The position numbers and the translations under genes were made by a program. From Alloacidobacterium sp963823845 (GTDB lineage: Bacteria > Acidobacteriota > Terriglobia > Terriglobales > Acidobacteriaceae): a stretch of DNA of 64,000 nucleotides. The stretch lies in contig CAWGND010000013.1 of NCBI GenBank assembly GCA_963823845.1, forward strand, positions 768,049-832,048, written 5' to 3'. Under the pieces are notes generated by a model. That model saw nothing but the letters and a program-made list of their open reading frames with translations, had not been told where the DNA came from and made no database searches. Positions 45,221 to 54,781 of this stretch are shown one piece after another; positions within the stretch are counted from its first letter, which is position 1, and every line of letters starts with the position of its first letter.

Positions 45221-46903
45221 TTAGTAATTTACAAGTTGCTGCTTGAGACGGTCCGGCGAAAGATGGCAGAAGATGGGAGAAAAGTCCTGCTGCGGAACCC
45301 CATCGCCGCTCTGGCTGAACGTTATATATGGTTCCTGGCTGATGTCCCATGCCGGCCAGTGCGGAAGGCCGGGACCGTTAGGGTCTCCGGACTTGGCGAA
45401 ATTCGTCCAATAACTTTGCATCAGGTCCGACAACTTGTGATCCGTCGCGTTAAACGGCAGCCAGCTGAATGTGCGCGCCTCAAAAGTGCCGAAAACGTAA
45501 GGAAGCTCGAGCGAATGAAATGCTCCCAGAGCGGACTCGCCCTCTCCCGGCACTGACCGGTCGAACCTGTAGACAAATGCACGCTGCCCGGCGCTCGTTG
45601 TTAGAGCGGCTTCCGCCCCAATGGGACATGCAGCAACTATATCGTTGCTCGCCTGATCGAGAGCCGGCGCGCCATGGATGAGAATCCTGGTCATGTAAGT
45701 TGCCACCGCCATGTCCGTCCAACTGCCGTAGAGAGGACGCGCCGTGTCCGCGAAGAGTTTGACTTGGTCTCCCACTCCAGACTTGGTGGCGGGTTGCGGT
45801 GCCTTCTTCGCCCCTGCAGCCGCAGCGATTCGGAACGCGCTGAACTCTCTCGCGTTGACGCCGACAAGGATATCGACTCGCTGTATCGCGCCCAGGGCGA
45901 ATGCTCTCGCAGGAGATTGCGGAAGCAGCCAGCCATCCACAATGGACGCGTTGGGGTCATAACCTTTGAACTGCGATTTGATGAGCTGGTCTTCGATCTG
46001 GGCAACTTGAGTAGCGGGCAGCTTCCTTAGTACTTCGATTTGCGATCCCGGCTGACCGCCCGCTTGTTTGCCAACCGCCTCACCGAGTCCCTCCATCTTC
46101 CATAGATTCTGCTCGGGCGCCAGACCAAATGCGGGACCGCTCTCCGCGATCACTCTGCGAAACAAACCTGTCGTAAGGGGCGATGTTATGAGAACCGTAG
46201 CGTCAATCGCTCCGGCAGATTCGCCGAACAATGTCACGTTTCCTGGATCGCCGCCGAACAAGGCAATGTTCTGCTTGACCCACTCGAGCGCGGCAATCTG
46301 ATCCAGCAGCCCATAATTGCCGGAACTGTGGTGCGGAGATTCCGCCGTGAGCTCGGGATGCGCGAAGAAACCCATTACGCCGAGCCGATAGTTGATCGTG
46401 ACCACGACAACGCCGCGCGACGCGAGGTAAATGCCGTCATAACCGCTCTCCGTCCCGCTGCCGACCCGGTTGCTGCCGCCGTGCAGCCAGACCATGACTG
46501 GAAGATCCGCGGCCGGCCCGGGTTGCGCAGTCCAGACGTTGAGATAGAGACAATCCTCAGAGGGATCTACCGGCCGAGCGACATATGGCACGCCATAAGC
46601 CGCGGCCTGCGGAGCCATGAAGGTATCGGTGCCATTCACATTCTGCATGCATGGGTGCGAGGCCTGCGTTGCGTCACGTACGCCCGGCCATGCAGCGGCA
46701 GGTTGCGGAGGCCGCCACCGCAAGGGGCCTATCGGCGGAGCGGCGTACGGTATCCCGGTGAAGACGGCGATGTTGCCTTGCTGCTTGCCGGCGATTGTTC
46801 CGCTGGCAAGTCGGATTGCAGGCCCAGAAGACCCACTGTGCCCCGACTTTTGTCCCGCGGCAGCCAGCGTGGAAAGTGCCAGGCAAAGACACATGATGCG
46901 CAT
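45221..46903 (-). CDS. Secreted type-B carboxylesterase
   Basis: 560 residues from ATG 46903, with a signal peptide (MRIMCLCLALSTLAAAG). It has family signature E-D-C-L-Y-L-N-V-W, oxyanion loop W-L-H-G-G-S-N and nucleophile elbow G-E-S-A-G with Ser229. The catalytic His lies in G-A-F-H-S-L-E-L-P-Y-V-F-G. The enzyme hydrolyses carboxylic esters; length and layout are normal. It is probably periplasmic or outside the cell. There is no operon partner. It ends 19 residues after a G-D-G-V-P segment, as in intact relatives. Confidence 0.93.
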   Translation of the reverse strand: MRIMCLCLALSTLAAAGQKSGHSGSSGPAIRLASGTIAGKQQGNIAVFTGIPYAAPPIGPLRWRPPQPAAAWPGVRDATQASHPCMQNVNGTDTFMAPQAAAYGVPYVARPVDPSEDCLYLNVWTAQPGPAADLPVMVWLHGGSNRVGSGTESGYDGIYLASRGVVVVTINYRLGVMGFFAHPELTAESPHHSSGNYGLLDQIAALEWVKQNIALFGGDPGNVTLFGESAGAIDATVLITSPLTTGLFRRVIAESGPAFGLAPEQNLWKMEGLGEAVGKQAGGQPGSQIEVLRKLPATQVAQIEDQLIKSQFKGYDPNASIVDGWLLPQSPARAFALGAIQRVDILVGVNAREFSAFRIAAAAGAKKAPQPATKSGVGDQVKLFADTARPLYGSWTDMAVATYMTRILIHGAPALDQASNDIVAACPIGAEAALTTSAGQRAFVYRFDRSVPGEGESALGAFHSLELPYVFGTFEARTFSWLPFNATDHKLSDLMQSYWTNFAKSGDPNGPGLPHWPAWDISQEPYITFSQSGDGVPQQDFSPIFCHLSPDRLKQQLVNY

Positions 46904-46969
46904 GACAAGTGGTCCTGCAAATTCGGAGCGATTCGGAATTGGAAATTGAACCGCGATAACAATAACCAC

Positions 46970-47490
46970 TTCTTATCTTCCTACAAGCGATTTTCTCGGC
47001 CGGGGTGGACATTTTCTATCACCGGATTCGAGGCCGTTTTCGCAGAAAACGAGTTTTCAAAAGCCACCCCTATTATCAGTAACTGAGATTCAACTTCTGG
47101 GTAGCCCGTCACTCGGGGAGTGCCGTTACTTCCCACAACCGGGACTAATCATAGACTTGTCGCGATGAGGCGATCTCTGAACCAATCCTCCTTTGTCGCT
47201 CACTATCCGCTGAAACGACGAATATAGCCGACGCCGTGCCGATGGGTACGCGTCCTTTGTTAACGAGGGAAGCAACTGTCCGAAATGCCGACTACTCGGC
47301 CAAGTGCGAAAACGGCGTTTTTCGAGAGTAATCTGGCGACCTCTGCCGTGACAGTTAAATCCACGGGCGTAACTGATTGATTTCAGGAGCATTGGGCGTA
47401 CCCAAAAAGCACCCAAAATCATCCGAAATCCAAGTTCCGTCCCGTCATAAAAGTGCCTCTGACCTCTACCCTTAGCTGCCCGTGGTGCAA
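46970..47490. other. Intergenic region before the IS1182-type gene
   Basis: Nothing supportable is seen. It separates the esterase gene from the transposase gene and should contain one end of that element, but I could not find its inverted repeats by eye. Confidence 0.35.
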
Positions 47491-48910
47491 CTAGCTGATT
47501 TCTGCAAGACGGTCGGCGGACCCTGGTGCGCGATGGTACGACGTATTTCGCAACCGACGCGGCGACACGGCTTCCACAAGAGTGATTTTGACCATTTCCC
47601 TGCCAACCAGCAAAAGAATGCGCACGACAAGCATGGCGAAGCGGTTTCTCAGCTCCCGTGGCGTGCCCGCTCCCAGTAGCTTGCGCATCACCAGACTCAG
47701 ATTGAACGCTCCCACGTGAATCAGTTGCCGTTTCAGAATGTTCTCCCGTCCCCGCAGATGGCAGCGCCGTATGCCGCCCGTCTCGTAGCAATGCGCAAAG
47801 CTGCGTTCCACCATCTCGCCGCGCCGCCTCAGTAAGCTCTTGCCATAGCTGCCGCGTACCCGCCGCCGATTGGCATACACCGCCCGCTGTTCTTCGGCTT
47901 TGCCCTGCCAGTTGCGCCGGCCCCTTCTGCTGCTTCTCCGGAATATAACTGCGCACTTCGTAATTCTTGATCCGCTGGACCACTGCGCCGCTTTGGTACC
48001 CCTTGTCGGTGACCAGCTCTTCGATCCCGTTGACGTTCACCCTGGGCGTATCCTCAGGCCGCAACTCCGCATCGCGCCCAGCGAGCCCGGACACCGCTAT
48101 GCCCGCATCGCACAACGTCTCATCCAGCGTCGCCGTGTCGCCCTGGTCGGCCGCTTGCAACGTCACCGCCACCACCGCACCCGTATCCAGATCGACGGCG
48201 TGCTCGGCCTTGTGCGCCAGGTGCGTGCGCCCGTCCTTCATCTTCGCCACCCGCGCATCCTCGTCCGCAGGGCTCTTCCACTCCTTGTTCGACGTGCGCT
48301 TCTTGCGCTTGCGGTCCAACCGCGCCAGGTGCTCGCGCGTCGGCGTCGCGATGCCGGAAGCCTTCGCCAGCCCGCGCAGAAACTCCTCGTAGCTCTCTCC
48401 CGTGTCGCGCCGCACGATCGAACGCATGGCCGCGTTGGCTTCCAGCGTCGTCGCATCGATGGCAACCCGCTGACCTTGCAGCAGTCCGCGATCGGCCAAC
48501 ACGCCCAGCACCCAACCGAACACTTCCCGATGCGTGTCCAGATCGATCAACCGCCGCGTGCGCGAAATCGTTGAGTGATCCGGCGTGTACTCATCAAGTC
48601 CGATGCCCACAAAACGCCGCAGTGCCAGCGAATCCGCCAGCCGCCAGGCAATGCCGCGCTCCGCCCCGATGCCCTCAAAGTATCCGATTAGCAAAGAACG
48701 AAAGTAGATCCCCGGCGTCAGCGACGGACGCCCATGCCTGGCCGCATAGTACTTCGCGCACCGGCTCTCCACAAACTCATCGAAGCGCTCCGCCTCCAGC
48801 AACTGGTTCAGCTTCTCGTAAAACGGATGCCCGGGCGCAGTGGCTAACTCCGTGTGTGCGATCCACAAATCCTCTTGCTGCTCCCGCTGCTTCCGCGTCC
48901 CCATCGCCAT
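47491..48910 (-). pseudogene. IS1182-family transposase, single frameshift
   Basis: ATG 48910 starts MAMGTRKQREQQEDLWIAHT. The IS5/IS1182 elements follow: S-L-T-P-G-I-Y-F-R-S-L-L-I-G-Y-F-E-G, D-H-S-T-I-S-R-T-R, catalytic A-I-D-A-T-T-L-E-A-N and V-T-D-K-G-Y-Q. The frame slips near 47921 in a GGGGCC run and continues as A-E-E-Q-R-A-V-Y-A-N-R-R-R-V, E-M-V-E-R-S-F-A-H-C-Y-E-T-G-G to a stop at 47491. One indel inactivates an otherwise full-length gene. Confidence 0.88.
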
Positions 48911-49137
48911 GCGCCGATTCTACAAACAAACCCTCTGTATTCCTCGAAACCTTCTGCTTACGAATCAGGACTTGCACCACGGCTGCTAGGGCAAAGGCCG
49001 CCTTGGCTCTTTTGTGCGGCTCCATCGCTTCCAATCAACGCATTAAACGGGAAGTCGATCTTGTTCTTCCGATTAGAAAGTTTTGTGAGTCGTGGATCTG
49101 AGGAGTTCAAAGGACAGCCGCGCCCGGAGATGCGACT

Positions 49138-52100
49138 CTAGAAGCTGACCCGAACGCCCAGCTGCGCTGCGAAGGGGATACCTACTGTCGTCCCAGGCCC
49201 GAAGAAGTCTCCCAATGCACCAGCCGGCACGCCGAGTTGTTTCAGGCTAATTATCGGTTCGCTCGCAGTGCAATCCAAATTCGTACAGATGCTGGTGAGG
49301 TTGCCCGCCTGGGCTTGCGCCGACGGCACCGGGAGCGATGCCACGTTGGTAACATAGTTCGCGCCTGGGTTGTTGCGGTTGAAGAGATTGAAGAATTCGA
49401 CAAACGGCATGACGGTCCAGCGTTCGCCCAGGTGGAATGGCCGACTAACGCGCAGATCGGTCTGGATATAGGGAGTGGCGCGAAACTCGTCGAGCGAAGT
49501 GGGTACTCCGTTGACGGCGATGCGTCCACTGTTGTCTGCGGTGGTAATCGTAAAAGGGCGGGCGCTCTCGGCCTGAGACAAGCCGCTAACCTGGAAGCCC
49601 GCCGGCGCAGCCCATGTTAGGGCGAGGACAAATCGCTGACGAACATCTTCGCCGGAGGGCCCGTAATCGCCTGGGCCGAAGGCATTCAGAGGATTGCAAA
49701 CGCCATTCACATAATCGAAGAGCTCACCGAGAACGCATCCCCAGGTTTCCGCCTTGGAAAAGGTGTAATTAGCGATCAAATTCAGGCGACGCGTTGCGTT
49801 GCCCTGCAGGTGAATCAACAATCCGTTATAGCTGGAGCGATTGTCGGAGTGGAAAACATTGACATCGGGAACATAGACAGCTTGATTGGGATCGGTGGGG
49901 GCCAACTGCGGCGTGAAGAGATTCGTGCCTCCGGTATAGGTATAGGCGCGGTACGCATGGTTGCCCTGCTCGTGGATGTAGTCGGCACTCAGCGACCAAT
50001 TCGCATTGAAGGCGTGCTGCACACCTCCGGAGATGTGGATCGCATATGGCGTCCGATAGCCGGAGTTGATGATGTTGGCTGTCCCTCCGGCTGCGTCGCC
50101 GGGAACGCAGCCGACGTTCTCCGGGCCTCCAGGATTCTGGATCGGGTCGACGCAAAGCCCCGGCGGCGCGTTCACTGCCTGCAATGCCGTTGCCCATCCG
50201 TTCTGCGCGAGATCGTTGAAATAGACTCCGAAGCCGCCGCGCACCACTGTGCTACCCGTGTCCCCGGGAGACCACGCGAAGCCAATCCGCGGCGCAAATT
50301 GCTTGTGGTCGTCGCCCGGCGGGCTGGAGACCAGGGGAATGCCGAGCGCGGCGAGCGTGATGTAACCCGGATTCAAGGCCTGGTTGCGGCCTGCTCCAAT
50401 TAACAGACCATAGGTCGTCGAATAGCGGAGGCCGTAGTTGAAGGTCATATGAGGTGAGGCGTGCCACGCATCCTGTGCATAGAATGCGAGACGCTGAACG
50501 TTTTGCGAGAAACCGCCGCCCAGGTTGGAGGTCGAGACGTTGTTCGTCAGGTCGGTTGTGAACTGCGTTGGGTTGCCAAGATAGTAGGTTGGGTTCTGCG
50601 GAAGTTGATAGAGCGTCTCCGTATTGTCGGGAAATGCCCCACCCAGGACTGGCTCGTGGATGAAGTTAACTCCGAACTTGAATGTGTGGGCGCCGTGCAC
50701 GTTGGTCATGTCGTAGCGGATTTGGTATTTCTGCTGATTTCGCAAAGAGGGAAAGAAGGTAATCGGGGTCGCAAATTGATTGTCTCCGTAGGTCTCAAAG
50801 CCGGAGATAGTCAATGCCGTCGAGCTGAAGGGGAAGGCGAGGGCAAACCCCAGGTCGGAGTTGCGCGATTGGGTGAGATGCAGCCCGCTTGCGTTCAGTA
50901 CCAGGTTGCCCAGAAGGGTTGGCGTGAAGGTGAACTGATTGCCGATCACAAGACTGAAATAGTTGTTGTGGGTCAGGAGTCCAGTCGAAGGCAGCGTACC
51001 CTGCTGCACCAGGTTATTGTACGTGGTGTAGGAGTCGCTGGAGGCGCGGAGAAACCACTGAGACTGCTGCGATTGCGACCAGTCGAAGCGCGCCAATCCA
51101 AAATAATCGAGGAACGGAATCGGGACATTCTCCGGCACGGCAATGGACGTGACCCCAGGAATAAGTCCCTCGGCTGCGAGCGTCGCCAGCGCGTCGAACT
51201 GCGTCACGCTGGCCGGGCTGTATGCGATGCTGGCGTGTTCGTCGACATTTTCAAAGGCGGTAAAGAACCAAACCTTATCCTTAACGGTTGGACCGCCGAG
51301 GGTCCCGACATAATTCTGCCGAGAGAACGGTTGCTTGGGATTGGGCGACGGATTCTCGATTGGATAGCGCGCATTGAGCGCGGCCGCGCGCTCATAAACG
51401 GCAGCCTGGCCGTGCCAGTCGTTAGAGCCGCGCCGGGTGGTAATCACAATGGAGCCGGCGGTCGTGCCACCGGTGTCGGCGTCCTCCTGCGACGTGCGGA
51501 TGGCGAACTCCTGGATCGAGTCGGGCGAGAAATTTTGCAGAAAGCCGCCGATCCAATCGTCGGAGTCGTCGCCACCGTCCACGGAAAGTTCGTTGTTTAG
51601 TCCAGAGCTACCCCCGGTCGAGACTGCGGTAATACGGGCCTTGGTGGGATCGGAGGGTTCGACCGGCTCGGTGCCTGGGGCAAGATAAGCGATATTGGCG
51701 AAGCTCCTAGCGGGGAGCGGCATGCCTTCCAGATCCTGGGTAGTCACCACTGCCTGATGGACGTTGCTGGCAAGATCGATCGGTTGCGTGGTAATCGAGG
51801 AACTCTGCGAGCTGACCTTAACCGTCTGGCTCACCTGCGAGGGCTGCAAGGTCACGGTGATGTTACGCACCGCGCTCACGGCCACGGAGACATCGGCTGA
51901 CGCGGTCGCGAATCCGTGCGCCTCGACGCTCACCTTCCATGAACCCGGCGCGAGATCTTCGAGGCGGAACTCGCCTTCAGTGTCGGCGGTCGCGTGGCGG
52001 GTTTGCGCGCTTCCGGTTAAGTCGAGCGTGATCGCTGCCCCGGCTACGCGCGCCTTAGCCGAGTCCTGAATCGACCCGCGCAGCGATCCGCCGGTGCTTT

Positions 52101-52161
52101 GGGCCTGAAGTGGAGCAATAGAGAACCAAAGCGCCAGAACACCGATCACACCTCCACGCAT
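49138..52161 (-). CDS. Oar-like TonB-dependent outer-membrane receptor
   Basis: 1007 residues. The signal peptide ends A-P-L-Q-A-Q. Residues about 25-108 are a carboxypeptidase-regulatory-like domain (G-S-L-R-G-S-I-Q-D-S, then P-G-S-W-K-V-S-V-E-A-H-G-F). A plug with S-V-D-G-G-D-D-S follows, then a long beta-barrel ending R-V-S-F, with a terminal Phe as required for outer-membrane insertion. I see no TonB box. This acidobacterial/myxobacterial class is thought to import large polymers or to serve as an adhesin. Its neighbours, secreted Asp-box proteins and a sulfatase at 35.5 kb, fit a polymer-use role, though no enzyme is adjacent. Confidence 0.92.
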   Translation of the reverse strand: MRGGVIGVLALWFSIAPLQAQSTGGSLRGSIQDSAKARVAGAAITLDLTGSAQTRHATADTEGEFRLEDLAPGSWKVSVEAHGFATASADVSVAVSAVRNITVTLQPSQVSQTVKVSSQSSSITTQPIDLASNVHQAVVTTQDLEGMPLPARSFANIAYLAPGTEPVEPSDPTKARITAVSTGGSSGLNNELSVDGGDDSDDWIGGFLQNFSPDSIQEFAIRTSQEDADTGGTTAGSIVITTRRGSNDWHGQAAVYERAAALNARYPIENPSPNPKQPFSRQNYVGTLGGPTVKDKVWFFTAFENVDEHASIAYSPASVTQFDALATLAAEGLIPGVTSIAVPENVPIPFLDYFGLARFDWSQSQQSQWFLRASSDSYTTYNNLVQQGTLPSTGLLTHNNYFSLVIGNQFTFTPTLLGNLVLNASGLHLTQSRNSDLGFALAFPFSSTALTISGFETYGDNQFATPITFFPSLRNQQKYQIRYDMTNVHGAHTFKFGVNFIHEPVLGGAFPDNTETLYQLPQNPTYYLGNPTQFTTDLTNNVSTSNLGGGFSQNVQRLAFYAQDAWHASPHMTFNYGLRYSTTYGLLIGAGRNQALNPGYITLAALGIPLVSSPPGDDHKQFAPRIGFAWSPGDTGSTVVRGGFGVYFNDLAQNGWATALQAVNAPPGLCVDPIQNPGGPENVGCVPGDAAGGTANIINSGYRTPYAIHISGGVQHAFNANWSLSADYIHEQGNHAYRAYTYTGGTNLFTPQLAPTDPNQAVYVPDVNVFHSDNRSSYNGLLIHLQGNATRRLNLIANYTFSKAETWGCVLGELFDYVNGVCNPLNAFGPGDYGPSGEDVRQRFVLALTWAAPAGFQVSGLSQAESARPFTITTADNSGRIAVNGVPTSLDEFRATPYIQTDLRVSRPFHLGERWTVMPFVEFFNLFNRNNPGANYVTNVASLPVPSAQAQAGNLTSICTNLDCTASEPIISLKQLGVPAGALGDFFGPGTTVGIPFAAQLGVRVSF

Positions 52162-52436
52162 GTGGTTCGCCTTTCATTGGATATAGGTAAAAGAAACAGG
52201 GTTCCCAAATTAGTAAGCTCGGCCTTAGCGGCCGTTTGATTGGTCCAGTCTCTCAGACTACAGACTGTCCCGTCCCACTTTTACCTTTCCCTGATAAGGG
52301 TATTACTGTATACTCGCCTCGACTTCGAATCAACTTCTGGCTACTTACAAAACATTCATTCGGACTCACAGGCAACAGTATCTCGCTCGTGTCTCATCGA
52401 GAAATAAAGTTAGGTATGTATGTAAGGGGATGTCCG

Positions 52437-54689
52437 ATGAAGATAGTTAGTAGAGCCTTGGTATCGTTAGTCTTCGTTACAATAGCTACCTCTGCGCGAG
52501 CCTGGGACTGTCACACAGACGGCAAATCCCACTCGTTGACAGTCACTCTCCAGAAGATGGACATCTCGGTTCAACCAGTTGGCAAGCGATTCGACGTGAC
52601 ATTGTCGATCAAATGTGTTGACGATCGTGTGACAATTGAGATTCCCACAATTAAGCAGATATTCATTTCCAGCGAGAATAGTCGTAATTTTACTGCGCCA
52701 CCAGGAGTTACACCGGGAGAGTTTCCAACTCTGTATCCCAAGCCCCCCTTAGGGGATAAACCGTCAAGCACCTCGTATCCATGCCTGCCACCCGGCGACC
52801 AAAACCCGCCGCCCCCAACCGGTAGTCCGTGTCTGCCTCCCGACTACCCCTTGGGCGGCTTCGTTGACACTGTTGACAATGCCATTCCTGCAGACTTCCG
52901 TCCCACGGGTGGGCTTCCAATTAGATTTGAGGTCGAAAGCAAAATCACCCCAGGCTTGCGCTACCGAGGTGATATAGACAATCAGGGGCGGCTACAATTT
53001 GCAGCTCTGGGTAACTATCCACTCGAAGTGGGAGACTTTGAAACCCTACCTAAGACTGTGACCTATATGATCGAACCAACCGTCAAGGTCACCCTAAACA
53101 ACTTCAAGATATCTCCAGGCTCCTCGAACGCTGCAAAGTGGGAGCCGGGACGGTACTCCTGTGATAGTGATGATCCCAAGGAGTCCAATGGCAGCGAGCC
53201 GCCCAAAAACTGCGATAAGCACCTGTCCATTCACTTTGACTTTGGCGATTATGATGATCCTCAACGGGGCTTCTTAAACGGCACCTACTATTCGATATGG
53301 GCCGATAATTCGGCCGCGCTTCACGTTTCTCAGACGAAAGGGTTCAAGAACTATGCTCTTGCCAAAATTAAGGTGGAAGACTTCGGCAAGAGCCATGCTG
53401 TTGAAAAAGTCATTAACTTAAGCCGCGATCCGAATGGAGATAAACTCTATCAGGATTACACTTATGCAGAAGGATCGGTGGCGATTGATCCAACTAATGA
53501 CAAGAATGTCGTCGTTGCTATTCAGGAGCGAAAGTCCAGCCGTGTTGGTTTCGTGCTTTCCCGTTCAGCCGATGGTGGCGAAACGTGGACCAAAAAACGA
53601 ATAGGATTGGCTTGCACCAACCCCGACCTGACGAAATGCCCAGCTCCTCCAAATTTCCCTAAGAATTGCTATCCTGCACACTCCACAGCCAACGGTCCTC
53701 CGCCCCTGGATCCAAATGTTCCAACGGGAGGAGTAGACTTTCACATTGGCTTTGACCGGTTTGGAGGCCTTTGGCTTGTCTATCTCTCGGTAGCTAACCC
53801 GCCCGATCATCAGCAAATGATTTATAGCGCGGATAAAGGGGAGACATTTACTCCCATCAATGCAATGAATGTCTATCCATGTGGCGCGGACGTGCCGGAC
53901 TCTCCGGTCAATGCTCGGCGCTTCTGGCAGGGTCTCGATTACGACTATTTGGCCATTGGACCGGATGCTACGAATTTGGATTACGATACCGTCTGGACAA
54001 GTGTCGGCCTGGAGTTCAACAACAACACCCCAAATGAGGCTGGCCAGATAGTTAAGGGTATTCGCGTCAAAGGGTTGGGTATATCAAACATCGACCTCGC
54101 ATCGGTCAAGAGATACACGCTTCCATCAAGCTGGGAAGCAGGGTTTCCTTCGATGGATGTTGATCCAAAGGGTGCCGTTATCATCTCTCTTAAACAAACC
54201 AACGTCAGGGGGACCTACCTGGAACAGCTTCGAAATAATAATCGTGGCTGGATTAATGTTCTTGAAAATGGTCTTGCAGACGATACGTTTTCACCTAACC
54301 GAGAGTTTGCCTTAATGGCCATCGGCAGCGGGTACGGGTTGCCGCCAAGGCCGCATAATACGTTCTTGACAACGGGATCTCCCATGATCGCGATTGATAA
54401 ATCCAACCAGCATTCTGGGAGGATTTATGTTGTCTATACCAACAGACCCGGTATTTATAGCGATGTAACCAGGCCCTATTTAATCTGGAGCGACGACAGA
54501 GGGTTGACTTGGAGCAATCCGATCAACGTGTCTACGGATCAATCTGCCTCTATAGTCATCCTTACTACGATAGCGGTCGATCCTGCAACAGGAGTCGTTG
54601 GACTGGCGTGGGGAGACACTCGTGGCAGCGTGACCAATAAAGAGGTGAATCATTATGGCGTGTTTCTTGATCCACGCGAGTTGAACTAG
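52437..54689 (+). CDS. Secreted Asp-box (BNR) propeller protein, sialidase-like
   Basis: 750 residues from ATG 52437 with AAGGGGA just upstream. The signal peptide is MKIVSRALVSLVFVTIATSA. The N-terminal 350 residues are an unassigned beta-rich region with a Pro-rich segment (P-P-P-T-G-S-P-C-L-P-P). The second half carries Asp boxes: S-A-D-G-G-E-T-W-T, S-A-D-K-G-E-T-F-T and S-D-D-R-G-L-T-W-S, which define a sialidase-type propeller. I do not see the arginine triad of a true sialidase, so binding rather than hydrolysis is equally likely. It is divergent from the receptor gene. Confidence 0.8.
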   Translation: MKIVSRALVSLVFVTIATSARAWDCHTDGKSHSLTVTLQKMDISVQPVGKRFDVTLSIKCVDDRVTIEIPTIKQIFISSENSRNFTAPPGVTPGEFPTLYPKPPLGDKPSSTSYPCLPPGDQNPPPPTGSPCLPPDYPLGGFVDTVDNAIPADFRPTGGLPIRFEVESKITPGLRYRGDIDNQGRLQFAALGNYPLEVGDFETLPKTVTYMIEPTVKVTLNNFKISPGSSNAAKWEPGRYSCDSDDPKESNGSEPPKNCDKHLSIHFDFGDYDDPQRGFLNGTYYSIWADNSAALHVSQTKGFKNYALAKIKVEDFGKSHAVEKVINLSRDPNGDKLYQDYTYAEGSVAIDPTNDKNVVVAIQERKSSRVGFVLSRSADGGETWTKKRIGLACTNPDLTKCPAPPNFPKNCYPAHSTANGPPPLDPNVPTGGVDFHIGFDRFGGLWLVYLSVANPPDHQQMIYSADKGETFTPINAMNVYPCGADVPDSPVNARRFWQGLDYDYLAIGPDATNLDYDTVWTSVGLEFNNNTPNEAGQIVKGIRVKGLGISNIDLASVKRYTLPSSWEAGFPSMDVDPKGAVIISLKQTNVRGTYLEQLRNNNRGWINVLENGLADDTFSPNREFALMAIGSGYGLPPRPHNTFLTTGSPMIAIDKSNQHSGRIYVVYTNRPGIYSDVTRPYLIWSDDRGLTWSNPINVSTDQSASIVILTTIAVDPATGVVGLAWGDTRGSVTNKEVNHYGVFLDPRELN

Positions 54690-54702
54690 CCCCACGGGTT
54701 TG

Positions 54703-54727
54703 ATAGAGACCAGCTGGTTGTCTCTAT
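54703..54727. terminator. 8-bp perfect hairpin between convergent genes
   Basis: ATAGAGAC, a 9-nt loop, then GTCTCTAT, positioned 14 bp after the stop of the Asp-box gene and just before the end of the minus-strand gene at 54782. It could end transcription from both sides, although it lacks a long T run. Confidence 0.45.
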
Positions 54728-54781
54728 TGTCGCATCTAACCGGCGGGGTCAGAATCAGGCCCTGTAATGACCGAGCTTGTC

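Noticed and set aside
50461..51600. Plus-strand 379-residue frame antisense to the TonB-dependent receptor
   Set aside because: Shadow of the GC-rich receptor gene; no ribosome site or family.
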